Origin: Amia ocellicauda
Lineage: Eukaryota; Chordata; Actinopteri; Amiiformes; Amiidae
NCBI RefSeq assembly: GCF_036373705.1
Contig: NC_089852.1
Coordinates: forward strand, 34,736,707 to 34,800,706
DNA length: 64,000 nt
Reading direction: 5' to 3'
Below the pieces are notes generated by a model, which ran no database searches, was not told the DNA's origin, and was given only the letters and a program-made list of their open reading frames with translations. Positions 53,585 to 64,000 of this stretch are shown here, in pieces; the stretch's first letter is position 1, and each line of letters opens with the position of its first letter. The translations under genes were made by a program, and so were the position numbers.

Positions 53585-55115
53585 CAGTGAGGGAAAAAAG
53601 TATTTGATCCCCTGCTGATTTTGTACGTTACCCACTGACAAAGAAATGATCAGTCTATACTTTTAATGGTAGGTGTATTTTAACAGTGAGAGACAGAATA
53701 ACAACAAAACAATCCAGAAAAACGCATTTCAAAAAAGTTATAAATTGATTTGCATGTTAATGAGTGAAATAAGTATTTGATCCCCTATCAATCAGCAAGA
53801 TTTCAGGCTCCCAGGTGTCTTTTATACAGGTAACGAGCTGAGATTAGGAGCATCTCTTAAAGGGAGTGCTCCTAATCTCAGCTCATTACCTGTATAAAAG
53901 ACACCTGTCCACAGAAGCAATCAATCAATCAGATTCCAAACTCTCCACCATGGCCAAGACCAAAGAGCTGTCCAAGGATGTCAGGGACAAGATTGTAGAC
54001 CTACACAAGGCTGGAATGGGCTACAAGACCATCGCCAAGCAGCTTGGTGAGAAGGTGACAACAGTTGGTGCGATTATTTGCAAATGAAAAAAACACAAAA
54101 TAACTGTCAGTCTCCCTCGGTCTGGGGCTCCATGAAAGATCTCACCTCGTGGAGTTTCAATGATCATGAGAACGGTGAGGAATCAGCCCAGAACTACACG
54201 GGAGGATCTTGTTAATGATCTCAAGGCAGCTGGGACCATAGTCACCAAGAAAACAATTGGCAACACACTACGCCGTGAAGGACTGAAATCCTGCAGCGCC
54301 CGCAAGGCCCCCCTGCTCAAGAAAGCACATGTACAGGCCCGTCTGAAGTTTGCCAATGAACATCTGAATGATTCAGAGGAGAACTGGGCGAAAGTGTTGT
54401 GGTCAGATGAGACCAAAATCGAGCTCTTTGGCATCAACTCAACTCGCCGTGTTTGGAGGAGGAGGAATGACCCCAAGAACACCATCCCCACCATCAAACA
54501 TGGAGGTGGAAACATTATGCTTTGGGGGTGTTTTTCTGCTAAGGGGACAGGACAACTGCACCGCATCAAAGGGACGATGGACGGGGCCATGTACCGTCAA
54601 ATCTTGGGTGAGAACCTCCTTCCCTCAGCCAGGGCATTGAAAATGGGTCGTGGATGGGTATTCCAGCATGACAATGACCCAAAACACACAGCCAAGGCAA
54701 CAAAGGAGTGGCTCAAGAAGAAGCACATTAAGGTCCTGGAGTGGCCTAGCCAGTCTCCAGACCTTAATCCCATAGACAATCTGTGGAGGGAGCTGAAGGT
54801 TCAAGTTGCCAAAACGTCAGCCTGGAAACCTTAATGACTTGGAGAGGATCTGCAAAGAAACGTCTGACCTCTGTGATTGCCAACAAGGGTTTTGCCACCA
54901 AGTACTAAGTCGAAGGGGTCAAATACTTATTTCCCTCATTAACATGCAAATCAATTTATAACTTTTTTGAAATGCGTTTTTCTGGATTTTTGTGTTGTTA
55001 TTCTGTCTCTCACTGTTAAAATACACCTACCATTAAAATTATAGACTGATCATTTCTTTGTCAGTGGGCAAACGTACAAAATCAGCAGGGGATCAAATAC
55101 TTTTTTCCTTCACTG
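53585..55115 (+). mobile_element. Tc1-like DD34E transposon, copy 2, in casr intron 1
   Basis: 1,531 bp, TA on both sides (53583-53584 and 55116-55117), same terminal repeats and leader palindrome (53812-53907) as the copy at 11.3 kb. Its right-hand end lies upstream of the casr transcript and its left end only about 100 bp upstream of the casr acceptor near 53485. Confidence 0.93.
53950..54906 (+). pseudogene. Decayed DD34E Tc1 transposase
   Basis: Opens [16 protein letters not shown], then has a stop just after GAIICK (about 54085) and another near 54134. The rest reads on from 54160 with [22 protein letters not shown] and [11 protein letters not shown]. The catalytic Glu of NPIENLW is changed to Asp (NPIDNLW). 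A frameshift and a deletion of about 60 bp remove part of the C-terminus near 54820-54860. It cannot produce active enzyme. Confidence 0.88.
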
Positions 55116-57229
55116 TATACATTGTATATTCTCAACTGGGAAAAGTTTACATAAAGCTATATCTGTGCCTCCTGTATTTATGGGGATTATAGATAAATAT
55201 AGATAGATAGATTATTATAAGGCACAGTAATTTCATTCATATGAATGCCACAACAGTAGGTTTTGAACTTGAACAGCCAAGCTGACGCCCCTGTCTCCGC
55301 CATGCCATGGCCCAGTGCTGTCCACAGGCTGAAGGTGATCTTTCACACTCCAACAGGCTGCTCACATCGCACCTCCTCACCCACCCCGCCCGCAGCCAGC
55401 CCACTCCGTCACCTGGGCAATGGCCTGATTCATGCCTGGCTACGTCTCATTGACCTGCACACAGGGACTAATTGCACTGGAAAAATGCAGGGGCAGGAGC
55501 GTGCTAATGAACTGAGCCTGGCTGCTCAAGATGCTGGAAAAAAGATCGAACACAGATTGTACAAAGAGATGCTTATTTACTGACACCTTCACTGCCGACC
55601 ATCAATCAAACCCTGCAAGGGTGCACCAAAATGCACGCAGTATGATATTGACAGCAAATATTGAATCTAAAACAAACTTTAGTAGAATGCAAAACATTTC
55701 CAAACTTGAAGGGCTTGTCATAGGTTTCAACATTCAGCAGCACATGGGAGATGAGAGGGATTTTGGGGAACGTAAGAAAGGTTCCAGTTGGGTGAAGACC
55801 CTTCTTTCCATTTTGCTAATTTCCTTTCTAGTAGCTTATCAATGCCAGAATACCATCCTGAAATATCTCTCTCTACATAGCATATTTGCATAGTAAAAAA
55901 GTAAAAAAATAAATAGCTTTTATTGTCCATCTTTGGGTGCTCATTGTTGACCTTAAAATAGCTAATTGAGTTGTCAATTTCAATGAGGTTTCAGAATAGT
56001 TTAATCAAATCCCTTTTCCACTATTCAACATTAAAGAGGTCAAGTTCCGTTAACCTGTGTCTGCTTGACTTTTCTTAAAACCAGAAATCATTCGGGTTGT
56101 TATTCTAGTCTGTCGCACGTGGGCTTTTGGTGTATATTCCTCGGTATAAAACAAACCCTCAACTATTGCAGGGTAAACCTTACTATGCACACTATTATTG
56201 TCTGAGTAGCAAATGGCAGCCAGTGGAATTAAGAAATTGCAGCAGAAAATGATGCCGGAAATCCATTACAGCAGGAGGTGGAGCTGCCCTTCAGATACTC
56301 ACTAGGGACCTGTGGCACCGCCAGTCTCTCTGAGCTCTGAGAAAGGTTACAAACGAGAGGAGGCCATTTGACCCATCGTGATCGTTTGGTGTACATTAAT
56401 AACTATTTTTTCTTTGACATCCTTACATGAACTATGATAGATGGCCTGTAGTGGAGGGGGTGGAGGTCTCATTTCTTTATGAAATTCACTGTTATCTTGA
56501 CTTTAGCACGGTTACTGAAGAGTGTGTAACAAAGTTTTCAGTAGTCAAGGGAGTCCATGTGCAAAGTGCTCTCCTCCACTCAGTGTGTGCTCGTGCTGTG
56601 TGAAGAGCTGTTGCCTCTGAAATGGCATTCATATCTTAAATGCTTACTGTACAGCTCTTCTTGCAGACTAGACAGATAGATAGATGCAACAAGTGCAAGG
56701 TATGGATAGGTGTATTATATAGATACAGTTATATAGAAATATCAAAATATGAATGGCAGATAGATAGATAGAATTTTGATAAAGTCTGAAGGGTGGCTTT
56801 TAAAAAGTACACAATCACAAAACCCCGCTGACTTTGAGCTTAAGTTTTCAGTCCTAACCTCAACCTAAGCTAATAAAAATCAAAACGTTGGCATTGAATA
56901 TCTAAATATACGAGGCAGCTAAGTTTATTGTGACGCCATGCAAAACTACTAATAGTTAATGTACAACATAAGATTGATGAGGAGTGAACATGCGTCAAAT
57001 GATTAATCGGATCAATGTGTCACTGTTACACATGTACTCTAATCAACCGATGGCATTGCCCTGTTAAGATTGCAGATGAGTGCTCAAACTAAGTGTCTGG
57101 ATGCCTTTAGTGATGGATCCATCCATAAACAGTACAGATACAAACCTGTGCCTTTATATTCTAGGAACCAAAACAAGCATTACTACAAACAAACTACAAA
57201 CGGCGTTACATTATTAATATTAATATTAG

Positions 57230-57231
<2 letters not shown>

Positions 57232-57260
<29 letters not shown>

Positions 57261-57281
57261 TTAATAATAATAATAATAAAC
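57232..57281. repeat. (TAA)n microsatellite
   Basis: Run of ATA/TAA trinucleotides with one or two interruptions. Confidence 0.85.
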
Positions 57282-57554
57282 TCACTTGGTTTTTCAACAG
57301 TACCTTATGTGCCGATTTTCTATTCACTGATTGACACGTGAAGAACAAAAAATAGCATTAAAACCTACCAAGAGAAACAAATACCTGTTATTTCAATAAA
57401 ACTAACAATATAGCCGTACAGATTATTTTAACACTACTGTTTTTTTTGTTTTTGTTTTTTTCAAGGAATTACCAAAAATATGTGTAAAAAGTATTTTAAT
57501 ACAATATAACCGCTCAAAGTTCTAGTGTGACTGACAATAAATATATAGGTTATA

Positions 57555-57556
<2 letters not shown>

Positions 57557-57607
<51 letters not shown>
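57557..57607. repeat. (TA)n microsatellite
   Basis: About 25 uninterrupted TA units. Confidence 0.9.
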
Positions 57608-57609
<2 letters not shown>

Positions 57610-57869
57610 AATTGAGCAAAACGCATTTATATTGGAAAGACAAACTAAATCTGCAGCCTATACAATTATATCGTTTGATCAAAAGGTAACAAATATGTCT
57701 ATATCAATCTGTAAAAAAATCTTACCTTGATAAAATGCTTCCAAACTTTTTAAAAATGTTTAATAATGTTCGACAATCCTAGTTGCTAGAATATTTTCGA
57801 GAAATTAAATCCATTCTTCTAAGGCACTGGGAACATTTCATTTTCGGTCACTTTCACCTAACCCCTGTC

Positions 57870-58070
57870 CCTCTCATGGATCTCCAGTGTAATTTCGTTC
57901 ACCCTGAGGATTAATTCATCTCACGACTCTCTAACCTCGGTTACACATTAACTGCGCAGAGGCTGCTGGTTTGGTGCCGCACTCAGCCGAGGAGAGGGCG
58001 CTTTGGACATCCGCTGATGCTGCAGCACTAAAGTTACACATCTGCTGTCGGTGACAAGTTGCCAGTCCCT
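57870..58070 (-). promoter_or_regulatory. Possible casr promoter or non-coding first exon
   Basis: This is the most GC-rich, CpG-containing block upstream of casr after the Tc1 insertion and the microsatellites. It has a potential donor (GAG/GTTAGA on minus). Base composition is the only real support. Confidence 0.3.
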
Positions 58071-61000
58071 GAAGGAGTGCACTTCCCCAGAAACTGCATT
58101 AGCCTGCTGAGGGAGCTAGGTCCTTGTAAAAAGTGCCCAAACATTTGTCAAGCGACCATACATAAAAACACACACAAGACAATACAAAACCATACATTCT
58201 GGTTCATCAACATTGTATTTGCCTTAAGCTGTGTTAAAAAATAAATAATAATACTAACTCAAAATGTGGTCATTCTCTGTGGATTTTAAAACAAAATGCA
58301 TTTGTCCCTTCTTGAATACAAATGGCTTTGTTTAGTTTTTTGTGCGAATATAAACATTACATAGCCAAGACCCACATTATACAGTTTTCTAAGGTTTACA
58401 ACAGCAGGATTTGCAGTTGATGAGGTATAAATGCCTTGGACTCAGTTCTGAAATATATTTCTACTGCACTAGTTGATATGGCACGTGCCTCACAAAACTG
58501 AGTAATGTGCCTCAAGCCAGTGCCTCATTATCTGGAAGCTTGACATTGCCTCTTGCTGGAGCTGATATGAATTCATTTGTTTGTTTATGTGTTTATATAC
58601 TTGAGTATCTGTTTAGTTATTCATCTATTATTATTTTTTTCCTGCAAGACAGGCACATGAAAGTACTATGTCAACTAACCTGACATCTCCTGAACCAAAA
58701 ATACCCTAGTCTTAGTCACACACACACACACACAGAAACACCTTCCCACTCTCCTACAGGAAATCTGTACTATTCCAGTGACAGAATTTGGGCTATAAAC
58801 AGGTAAGACCGATAGTCCTCCTAAGCCAGACACAGAAGCCCCTGCCTGCTATCCTCTTCCATTTTTCTGTGGTCTGTCAAGCTGCTAGTTCTGAGGGCAA
58901 ACATTTATGTAAGGCCTTGTTTTGTGCACCTGCCCAGCACACAGCCTGCATGATCTCAATTAGATTAAGACCATGATTCACAAAGGGTCTCACTCCAAAA
59001 TTACATTTAATTCTAAGGGATCATTAATCTAATAAGTAATAATAAGTAAAACAGACTGCTGCCCAATCCTCTGATGGAAAGGCTCATCAGGAGAATCAAA
59101 GACAGGAAGGCTGGTCATAACTGTCCAGGAACACAGAACACAGAACACATGATCTCTCTAATGTCCTGCAAATCTTAATTAAGCATAATTAAGCATGTGA
59201 ATCGAATCCAAAGATCAATGGAAATTCTGGAAAACTTCAAATATTAGTTTGTTTGTTTTTTTACCAAGATTATGAAAGTCTAACCTAGAAAGAATGTTCT
59301 TCGTTACTTCATTATTTAATCAACCCACTTTTCTGTCTGTGTAATTAAAGATGGTTGAAATCTTTGTAAGAGGGGAAGGGGTCAACTGAAGCAGACTGAT
59401 GTAGTGCCCGGTCAGTGCCTCGTCTGGGCTGCCCAGCTTGGATTCTGTTCCAGCAATTGGAAAAACTTGAACTTGACAGGATGTTGACATCTCCTCAACT
59501 GGAGAGGAAATGTGAGTGTTTGCAATTGTGTGGCTTGATCTCCTCATATCTTTATTGCCTTGTTGACTAAACAGAACCTGCGTGGGAGGGGGGTGGGACA
59601 TAACACTTCCCTCCAGAAACAGGCCTCACTGTGCCCATGTGACAGCCCCCCAGTGGAGATGCCTACTGGGCTGGAGGGGGACAGCTGGCTGCTCTGTGTG
59701 TCTGTCTAAGTGGATCATTACATTTAGAAAAAGTCTGAGAATAAACTCTATTTACAGTGACCTGTCAGACTTGACTTTGGGCTGTATCAGTGTTTTCTTT
59801 TTTTGTTTGCGTCACTGGAGTTTGAATAGTCAAGGAATCCACAATATAGCTGAGAAAAAAAAAATGTCCAAGATGGTTGAATATGCCACAGAGGTCGAGT
59901 AGTGTTATACAGCCCTGTTTTTAGTTGTGCAGCCATTTTGTACACCCGATTGGCATATTAGTCATTCCCAGTGTGTTATTTTAGTACTTGTGGAAATTAG
60001 TATCCATGCTTGAGTGAGGCCTGGGGGGGTGGCCGCACCCCTGCCCTTTCTGTTCAACACCATAAACTGGTGAGAACAGCCTGTTTCTGGTTCAGACCTC
60101 ATTACAACACTTTGCAACTAAAGCACACACCACATTATACACATGCAGCCCGCAGGCGCTGCCATGCCATTGAAAACTCCACCAGCGATTCCAGTAATGG
60201 TGACTCCGGTCCTGAAGCAGCCAGGCTGTGCAACACGTCAACTCCCTCTCCCCCGCCAGGAGCAAGCTTTCAAATGCTGCTTCTCATTCAATCAGGAAGG
60301 TTATTTAGCTTCTTCACAAAGCCAATCAAAATCAAATACAAACACACACAAGCAGGCAAACCAATCTGAAGCACATGTACAAAGGCGCACACATACACAC
60401 GTTCATGTTTTGATAATCATGTCCCATATCATATTCATTGTGGCTGCATGACAACAATATCAATATATCCTTTCTTTTCGGAAAGAACCTGGCAGCTTTT
60501 CAGATTTAGACTGTTTGGCATTTTATCCCAGACTTTGAAACAGAGGGAGCCGAGGGAGAGCCTGGGGAGGCAGTTACCTTACCTGGGGTGTGCACGGTCA
60601 ACTCACTCATCCCCCGGGGAGTGGCACAGGAAGGGGGTGTCCTGAAATAACTGGAATTTTAAAAATTACCTTTACCCATTTAACACTGGAAAGCAACACG
60701 TTTAATTCACAAACAATATCCACATTATGGAAAGGGACGTGAATTAAGTCTTGGATTACAGTATCTGTCAAATCCATATATATATATATATCCATAAACA
60801 AATAAAAGATTGTACAACTGAACGGAAAAAAGAACAACAGAATATCTATTTGCGTTACCCAAGTAACAGTATTTATTGATGCCCGTTTCCCTCGCTGCAC
60901 TAACGCTAAGTGATGATGAAGCGGATGTTAGTGGGTATTTACTTATCCATTACGCTGGGGGTATCACCACTTACCTCTGCACATCGTCATGGCTACCTGT

Positions 61001-61805
61001 GCATCCATGGACAGCCATTAGCAACTGCAGGTGCCAGGAGCAAATGCACAAAGTGGAGCTCCTCTTAGTTACAGCAGATTAATTCATGACAGCAGCTCCA
61101 TCAGTCTTTAAATATGTTTCTACTCCATTCTTGCAATGCTAGAGAACCAACTCGGAACAATAACTATCCCTTTTGCAGACTAGAAGTTACCAACTGATTC
61201 AGGGAACTCAGTGAATGTCCAACTAACAGACCAGATGACGGGATGGCTAAGGCACTAGATTCATAAGGGATAATTTGCCAAAACACATCTTTTATTTGCA
61301 CCCTGCTGGCCAGAGAGGGATCCATAAAGCATTAAATAAACTCTCTCATTTATTTTATTTTATTGTTTTCTTCTTAATAGATTTGAAATAACCAGGACTT
61401 GGCTCCTGAATTCCACCAATCTTTTTCTTTGAAGGGTTCACTAAAGAGCTGTGTGTGTGATTAGTGGTTAGAAATCCTGATATTACACAAAATTATAATC
61501 ATTGAGGTATAAATGACCAATTAGACTTTATTAAAATGCAAAATTTATTAAAACATGCCTTTTCCATTTATATATGTACTTTATCATAAGCATCAAAATA
61601 ATCAACACAGACCATATAGAAAATAGAAAAGCAAAGGAGCTTAATGGCCATTTATAATAAAACGTATAGTAAACAACAGGCACATTTTGAAAACTCATAC
61701 ACAGTAGGCTCATGAGGGTTTTTTCATGTCTGATACAAGGCCTACATTATTGTGTCTGTGGTAGTTTTAGGTGTGGGAGGTCAAAGCAAATATTTTGTTA
61801 TTTTT

Positions 61806-61842
61806 GTAAGTCACCCTGGACAAGGGCGTCTGCTAAGAAATA

Positions 61843-61877
<35 letters not shown>
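61806..61877 (+). mobile_element. 3' tail of a SINE or L2-type retroelement
   Basis: The stretch GTAAGTCACCCTGGACAAGG followed by GCGTCTGCTAAG is the conserved 3' tail shared by fish L2 LINEs and their dependent SINEs. It ends in a (TAA)n run, as these tails often do. The body upstream is not recognisable. Confidence 0.6.
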
Positions 61878-61880
<3 letters not shown>

Positions 61881-62091
61881 CAACCTGGAGTAAATGGTTT
61901 TGTGAATCTGCTCATCTGCTCTTGGCTTCCTATCTGGTCACATCAAAATTCATTACAGTCAGTAATGATTCCCTCAGGAATGGCCAGGAATTGCATTAGA
62001 GACCTTGGGGTGGCTTCAAATGGAAATTCACAACCCAGTGCGGAAAAGCAACATTTATAAACAGATTAATGTCTCGAAAATAATATAAATT

Positions 62092-62093
<2 letters not shown>

Positions 62094-62150
<57 letters not shown>
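62094..62150. repeat. (TA)n microsatellite
   Basis: About 28 TA units. Confidence 0.9.
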
Positions 62151-62153
<3 letters not shown>

Positions 62154-62611
62154 ATCCTTTGAAGTTTACAAACAAATTGTTCTGGTTCTCCAGGTTTGTA
62201 AGACAAGATGAGTAAGAACTGGTATATTTATCACAATACTAATTTTAGCTCTGTATTTTCAACTTTCATATCAAATTACTTTAAAACACTTGATACATAC
62301 AGATAGGCGAATTAATCAAAGTATGATTTTCCAGTCGGATCCACAGTGAAGGTGATGCAGTTTGAGTGTTGAGAGCCTTAATGAGCTTCAATCTTCAATG
62401 CATCTCAGACAGGCTGACAAACACAGCAGAGGGAATTAATGCACTGCAGGTAAAACATCTTCTACATCAAACACTGTGCATTTCAAAGACAAAACAAATG
62501 GATGAAATACAAACAGAGACAAATGTACTGACCGAAGTTTTTTTTTTCTTTGGAGACAGTGAAACAGAATGTTAATGGTCCATTACACAGATTATTTATC
62601 TACAATTGGTT

Positions 62612-62648
<37 letters not shown>

Positions 62649-62649
62649 T

Positions 62650-63072
62650 AACTGCATGTCTTTCCCTGCATGTCTGTGTAAACAAGGTCACTGTCTCACG
62701 GTCTTACTGTGCTATGGTACTGTGCTATAGTTCAACCCTGATAGCCAGAAGAACAAGGTCTGATAAGAACCAGTTTTCACCAGCAATATGTGCTTGATAA
62801 TAAGCCCCCCTTATATTAAACATTATGTATGCCTTAATTTTACCCCAGTTTCCTTCCTGCCCAGTTGTCATGCAGAAACTGAATTTCCACTTATCACGGG
62901 AATAAATATGTAGGCCTGTTATCTTTCTCTCCTGTCTGGTCTGCATAAAAGTGCCTGTACTTCATAACTCTCCTAATACTGTGCTTGAGATTGCCTTTCC
63001 TGGACGTCTTCCGTGCAGCTGCTCGTAATAAATTCCTTTCGCTTGAACATACATCTCTGGATCATGTCAACT

Positions 63073-63076
<4 letters not shown>
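62650..63076 (+). mobile_element. Possible LTR-type fragment
   Basis: A TATA-like GCATAAAAGTGCC (about 62942) is followed about 85 bp later by AATAAATTCCTTTCGCTTG (about 63028). This is an arrangement like the R/U5 part of a retroviral-type LTR. No paired LTR, primer-binding site or coding region is seen, and a TA run interrupts it on the right. Confidence 0.3.

Positions 63077-63078
<2 letters not shown>

Positions 63079-63138
<60 letters not shown>
63079..63138. repeat. (TA)n microsatellite
   Basis: About 29 TA units, the longest run in the window. Confidence 0.9.
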
Positions 63139-63139
<1 letters not shown>

Positions 63140-63142
<3 letters not shown>

Positions 63143-64000
63143 ATCACATGGCCCAAGGGTGGGTGATCGAGGGGTGTTACTTCCCAGCCTGTGTCTTTCA
63201 GTTTTTACAGGCCAGGATTAAACAAGCTGTCTCGTGCCAGGTGATGGAATGGACAAGGGGAGAGAGGTGCTTCCCCTTGCCCAACACTGAAAAAGAAGGC
63301 CAATCGACACACTTAGGGTCAGAGCACCACACCACAAGAGAGAACAGAAGAGTGTGCTTATGTGGGTGAATCAAAACGAACACTAACTGCGTCAATTACT
63401 TCGAGCTGATCCTGGCTAACAACCCTATTCTGTACGAGAACCCTGACTCTAAAAACAAACTGAGAACACCTCTCCCATTGGTTCTGTAAAGAGACCGCCC
63501 ACCGGCGAACAGCCCAGGGGTCACCCCGCATAGCCAGCCCACTCCTAAGCAGAGTAAGGCTCCATGGGGAGCAAGGGTGTCTTTTGGCAGTTTATAACCC
63601 CTACCGATTACATTCCTTCAGTCCCCAAAAACCACCTTGTCCTTCATGGTGTGACAATGTATATCTATATAAATAAACAGTGGAACTACAGCCACAAAAT
63701 CTTCCAGCAGCTGTGACAGGTTTGAGATCTTCACACTTGTACTACTACAAAAGTTATAAAATAGTGTTGGCTTAAAAAAGACAACAAAAAACTGAAAATA
63801 AATTTCATAAAGAAGGAAACAAACAAATAAACAAACCATCAAACAGAACAATATGAAAAGCCAGTTTAGATTCTGGCACCATCACCACACACAAGAAACA
63901 GGCACTTCACTGATTATACTCTTGGTACTTGCACTGCTGAGAGACCAACACTGTCAACAGAGAAGACGAGACAGCGTTTCCAAAGCACGACAGCAGGGCA
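63140..64000. other. Right end of window, unassigned
   Basis: The stretch 63140-63560 is more GC-rich than its surroundings and could be repeat-derived, but no known element or reading frame is recognisable. The rest is AT-rich. Confidence 0.4.

Larger units (their letters stand above)
55118..57869. other. Upstream region or first intron of casr
   Basis: No coding gene seen. A GC-richer patch at 55263-55500 might be a non-coding casr exon but has no confirming signal. GATA-type microsatellites occur near 55195-55212 and 56757-56772, a (TAA)n run at 57232-57281 and a (TA)n run at 57557-57607. Confidence 0.45.
58071..62600. other. Non-coding region, no gene seen
   Basis: AT-rich with short open frames only. 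It contains a (CA)n run near 58716-58735, a TA run near 60776-60791, a SINE/L2-type tail at 61806-61877 and long TA runs at 62094-62150 and 62616-62645. Confidence 0.5.

Noticed and set aside
63079-63138. Dinucleotide repeats as possible CRISPR or regulatory arrays
   Set aside because: Plain TA microsatellites without spacers; CRISPR arrays are not expected in a vertebrate genome.

Overview
This window looks like chromosomal DNA from a ray-finned fish, probably a teleost. It is AT-rich and intron-rich, full of (TA)n, (CA)n and (TAA)n microsatellites, and carries several Tc1/mariner transposons. The protein-coding exons are clearly vertebrate, and the calcium-sensing receptor reads like a fish CaSR. 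The species cannot be fixed from the sequence alone.

Six genes can be assembled exon by exon, each with intact splice sites and consistent phase. From left to right: b3gat1 (+, coding 5288-9414, HNK-1 glucuronyltransferase); b4galt3 (+, coding 20965-24641) and b4galt4 (-, coding 29317-32208), two Golgi beta-1,4-galactosyltransferase paralogues facing each other tail to tail; a small two-exon CARD-domain gene (-, 37011-37794) that I cannot assign to a named family member; taf13 (-, 41178-44580, TFIID histone-fold subunit, 124 codons); and casr (-, coding 48278-53219, class C GPCR). Three of the six are Golgi glycosyltransferases; the others are not functionally related to them.

Between and inside the genes are six Tc1/mariner-type insertions. 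These are two DD34E Tc1 copies (11264-12834 and 53585-55115), both damaged. There is one apparently intact DD36E element with an unbroken 346-residue transposase and perfect 29-bp inverted repeats (13432-14652). Two related Tc1 copies share flanking DNA (37936-39395 and about 42627-44100, the latter inside a taf13 intron). The last is a 660-bp internally deleted element (45335-45994). tRNA-derived SINE candidates lie at about 15.2-15.5, 32.75 and 52.1-52.3 kb, and a SINE/L2-type tail at 61.8 kb.

The features most worth a second look are: a 36-bp-arm hairpin in b3gat1 intron 1; a 50-51-bp tandem array of CRE-like and CCAAT-box motifs at 35.85-36.0 kb; a 125-bp foldback element at 45.04 kb; the short CARD gene with a cysteine-rich tail; the compound Tc1 copy in taf13; and the convergent b4galt3/b4galt4 arrangement. 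The remaining sequence (1-5.2 kb, 14.7-18 kb, 25.8-28.8 kb, 32.6-35.8 kb, 46-48.2 kb and 55.1-64 kb) shows no supportable coding gene.
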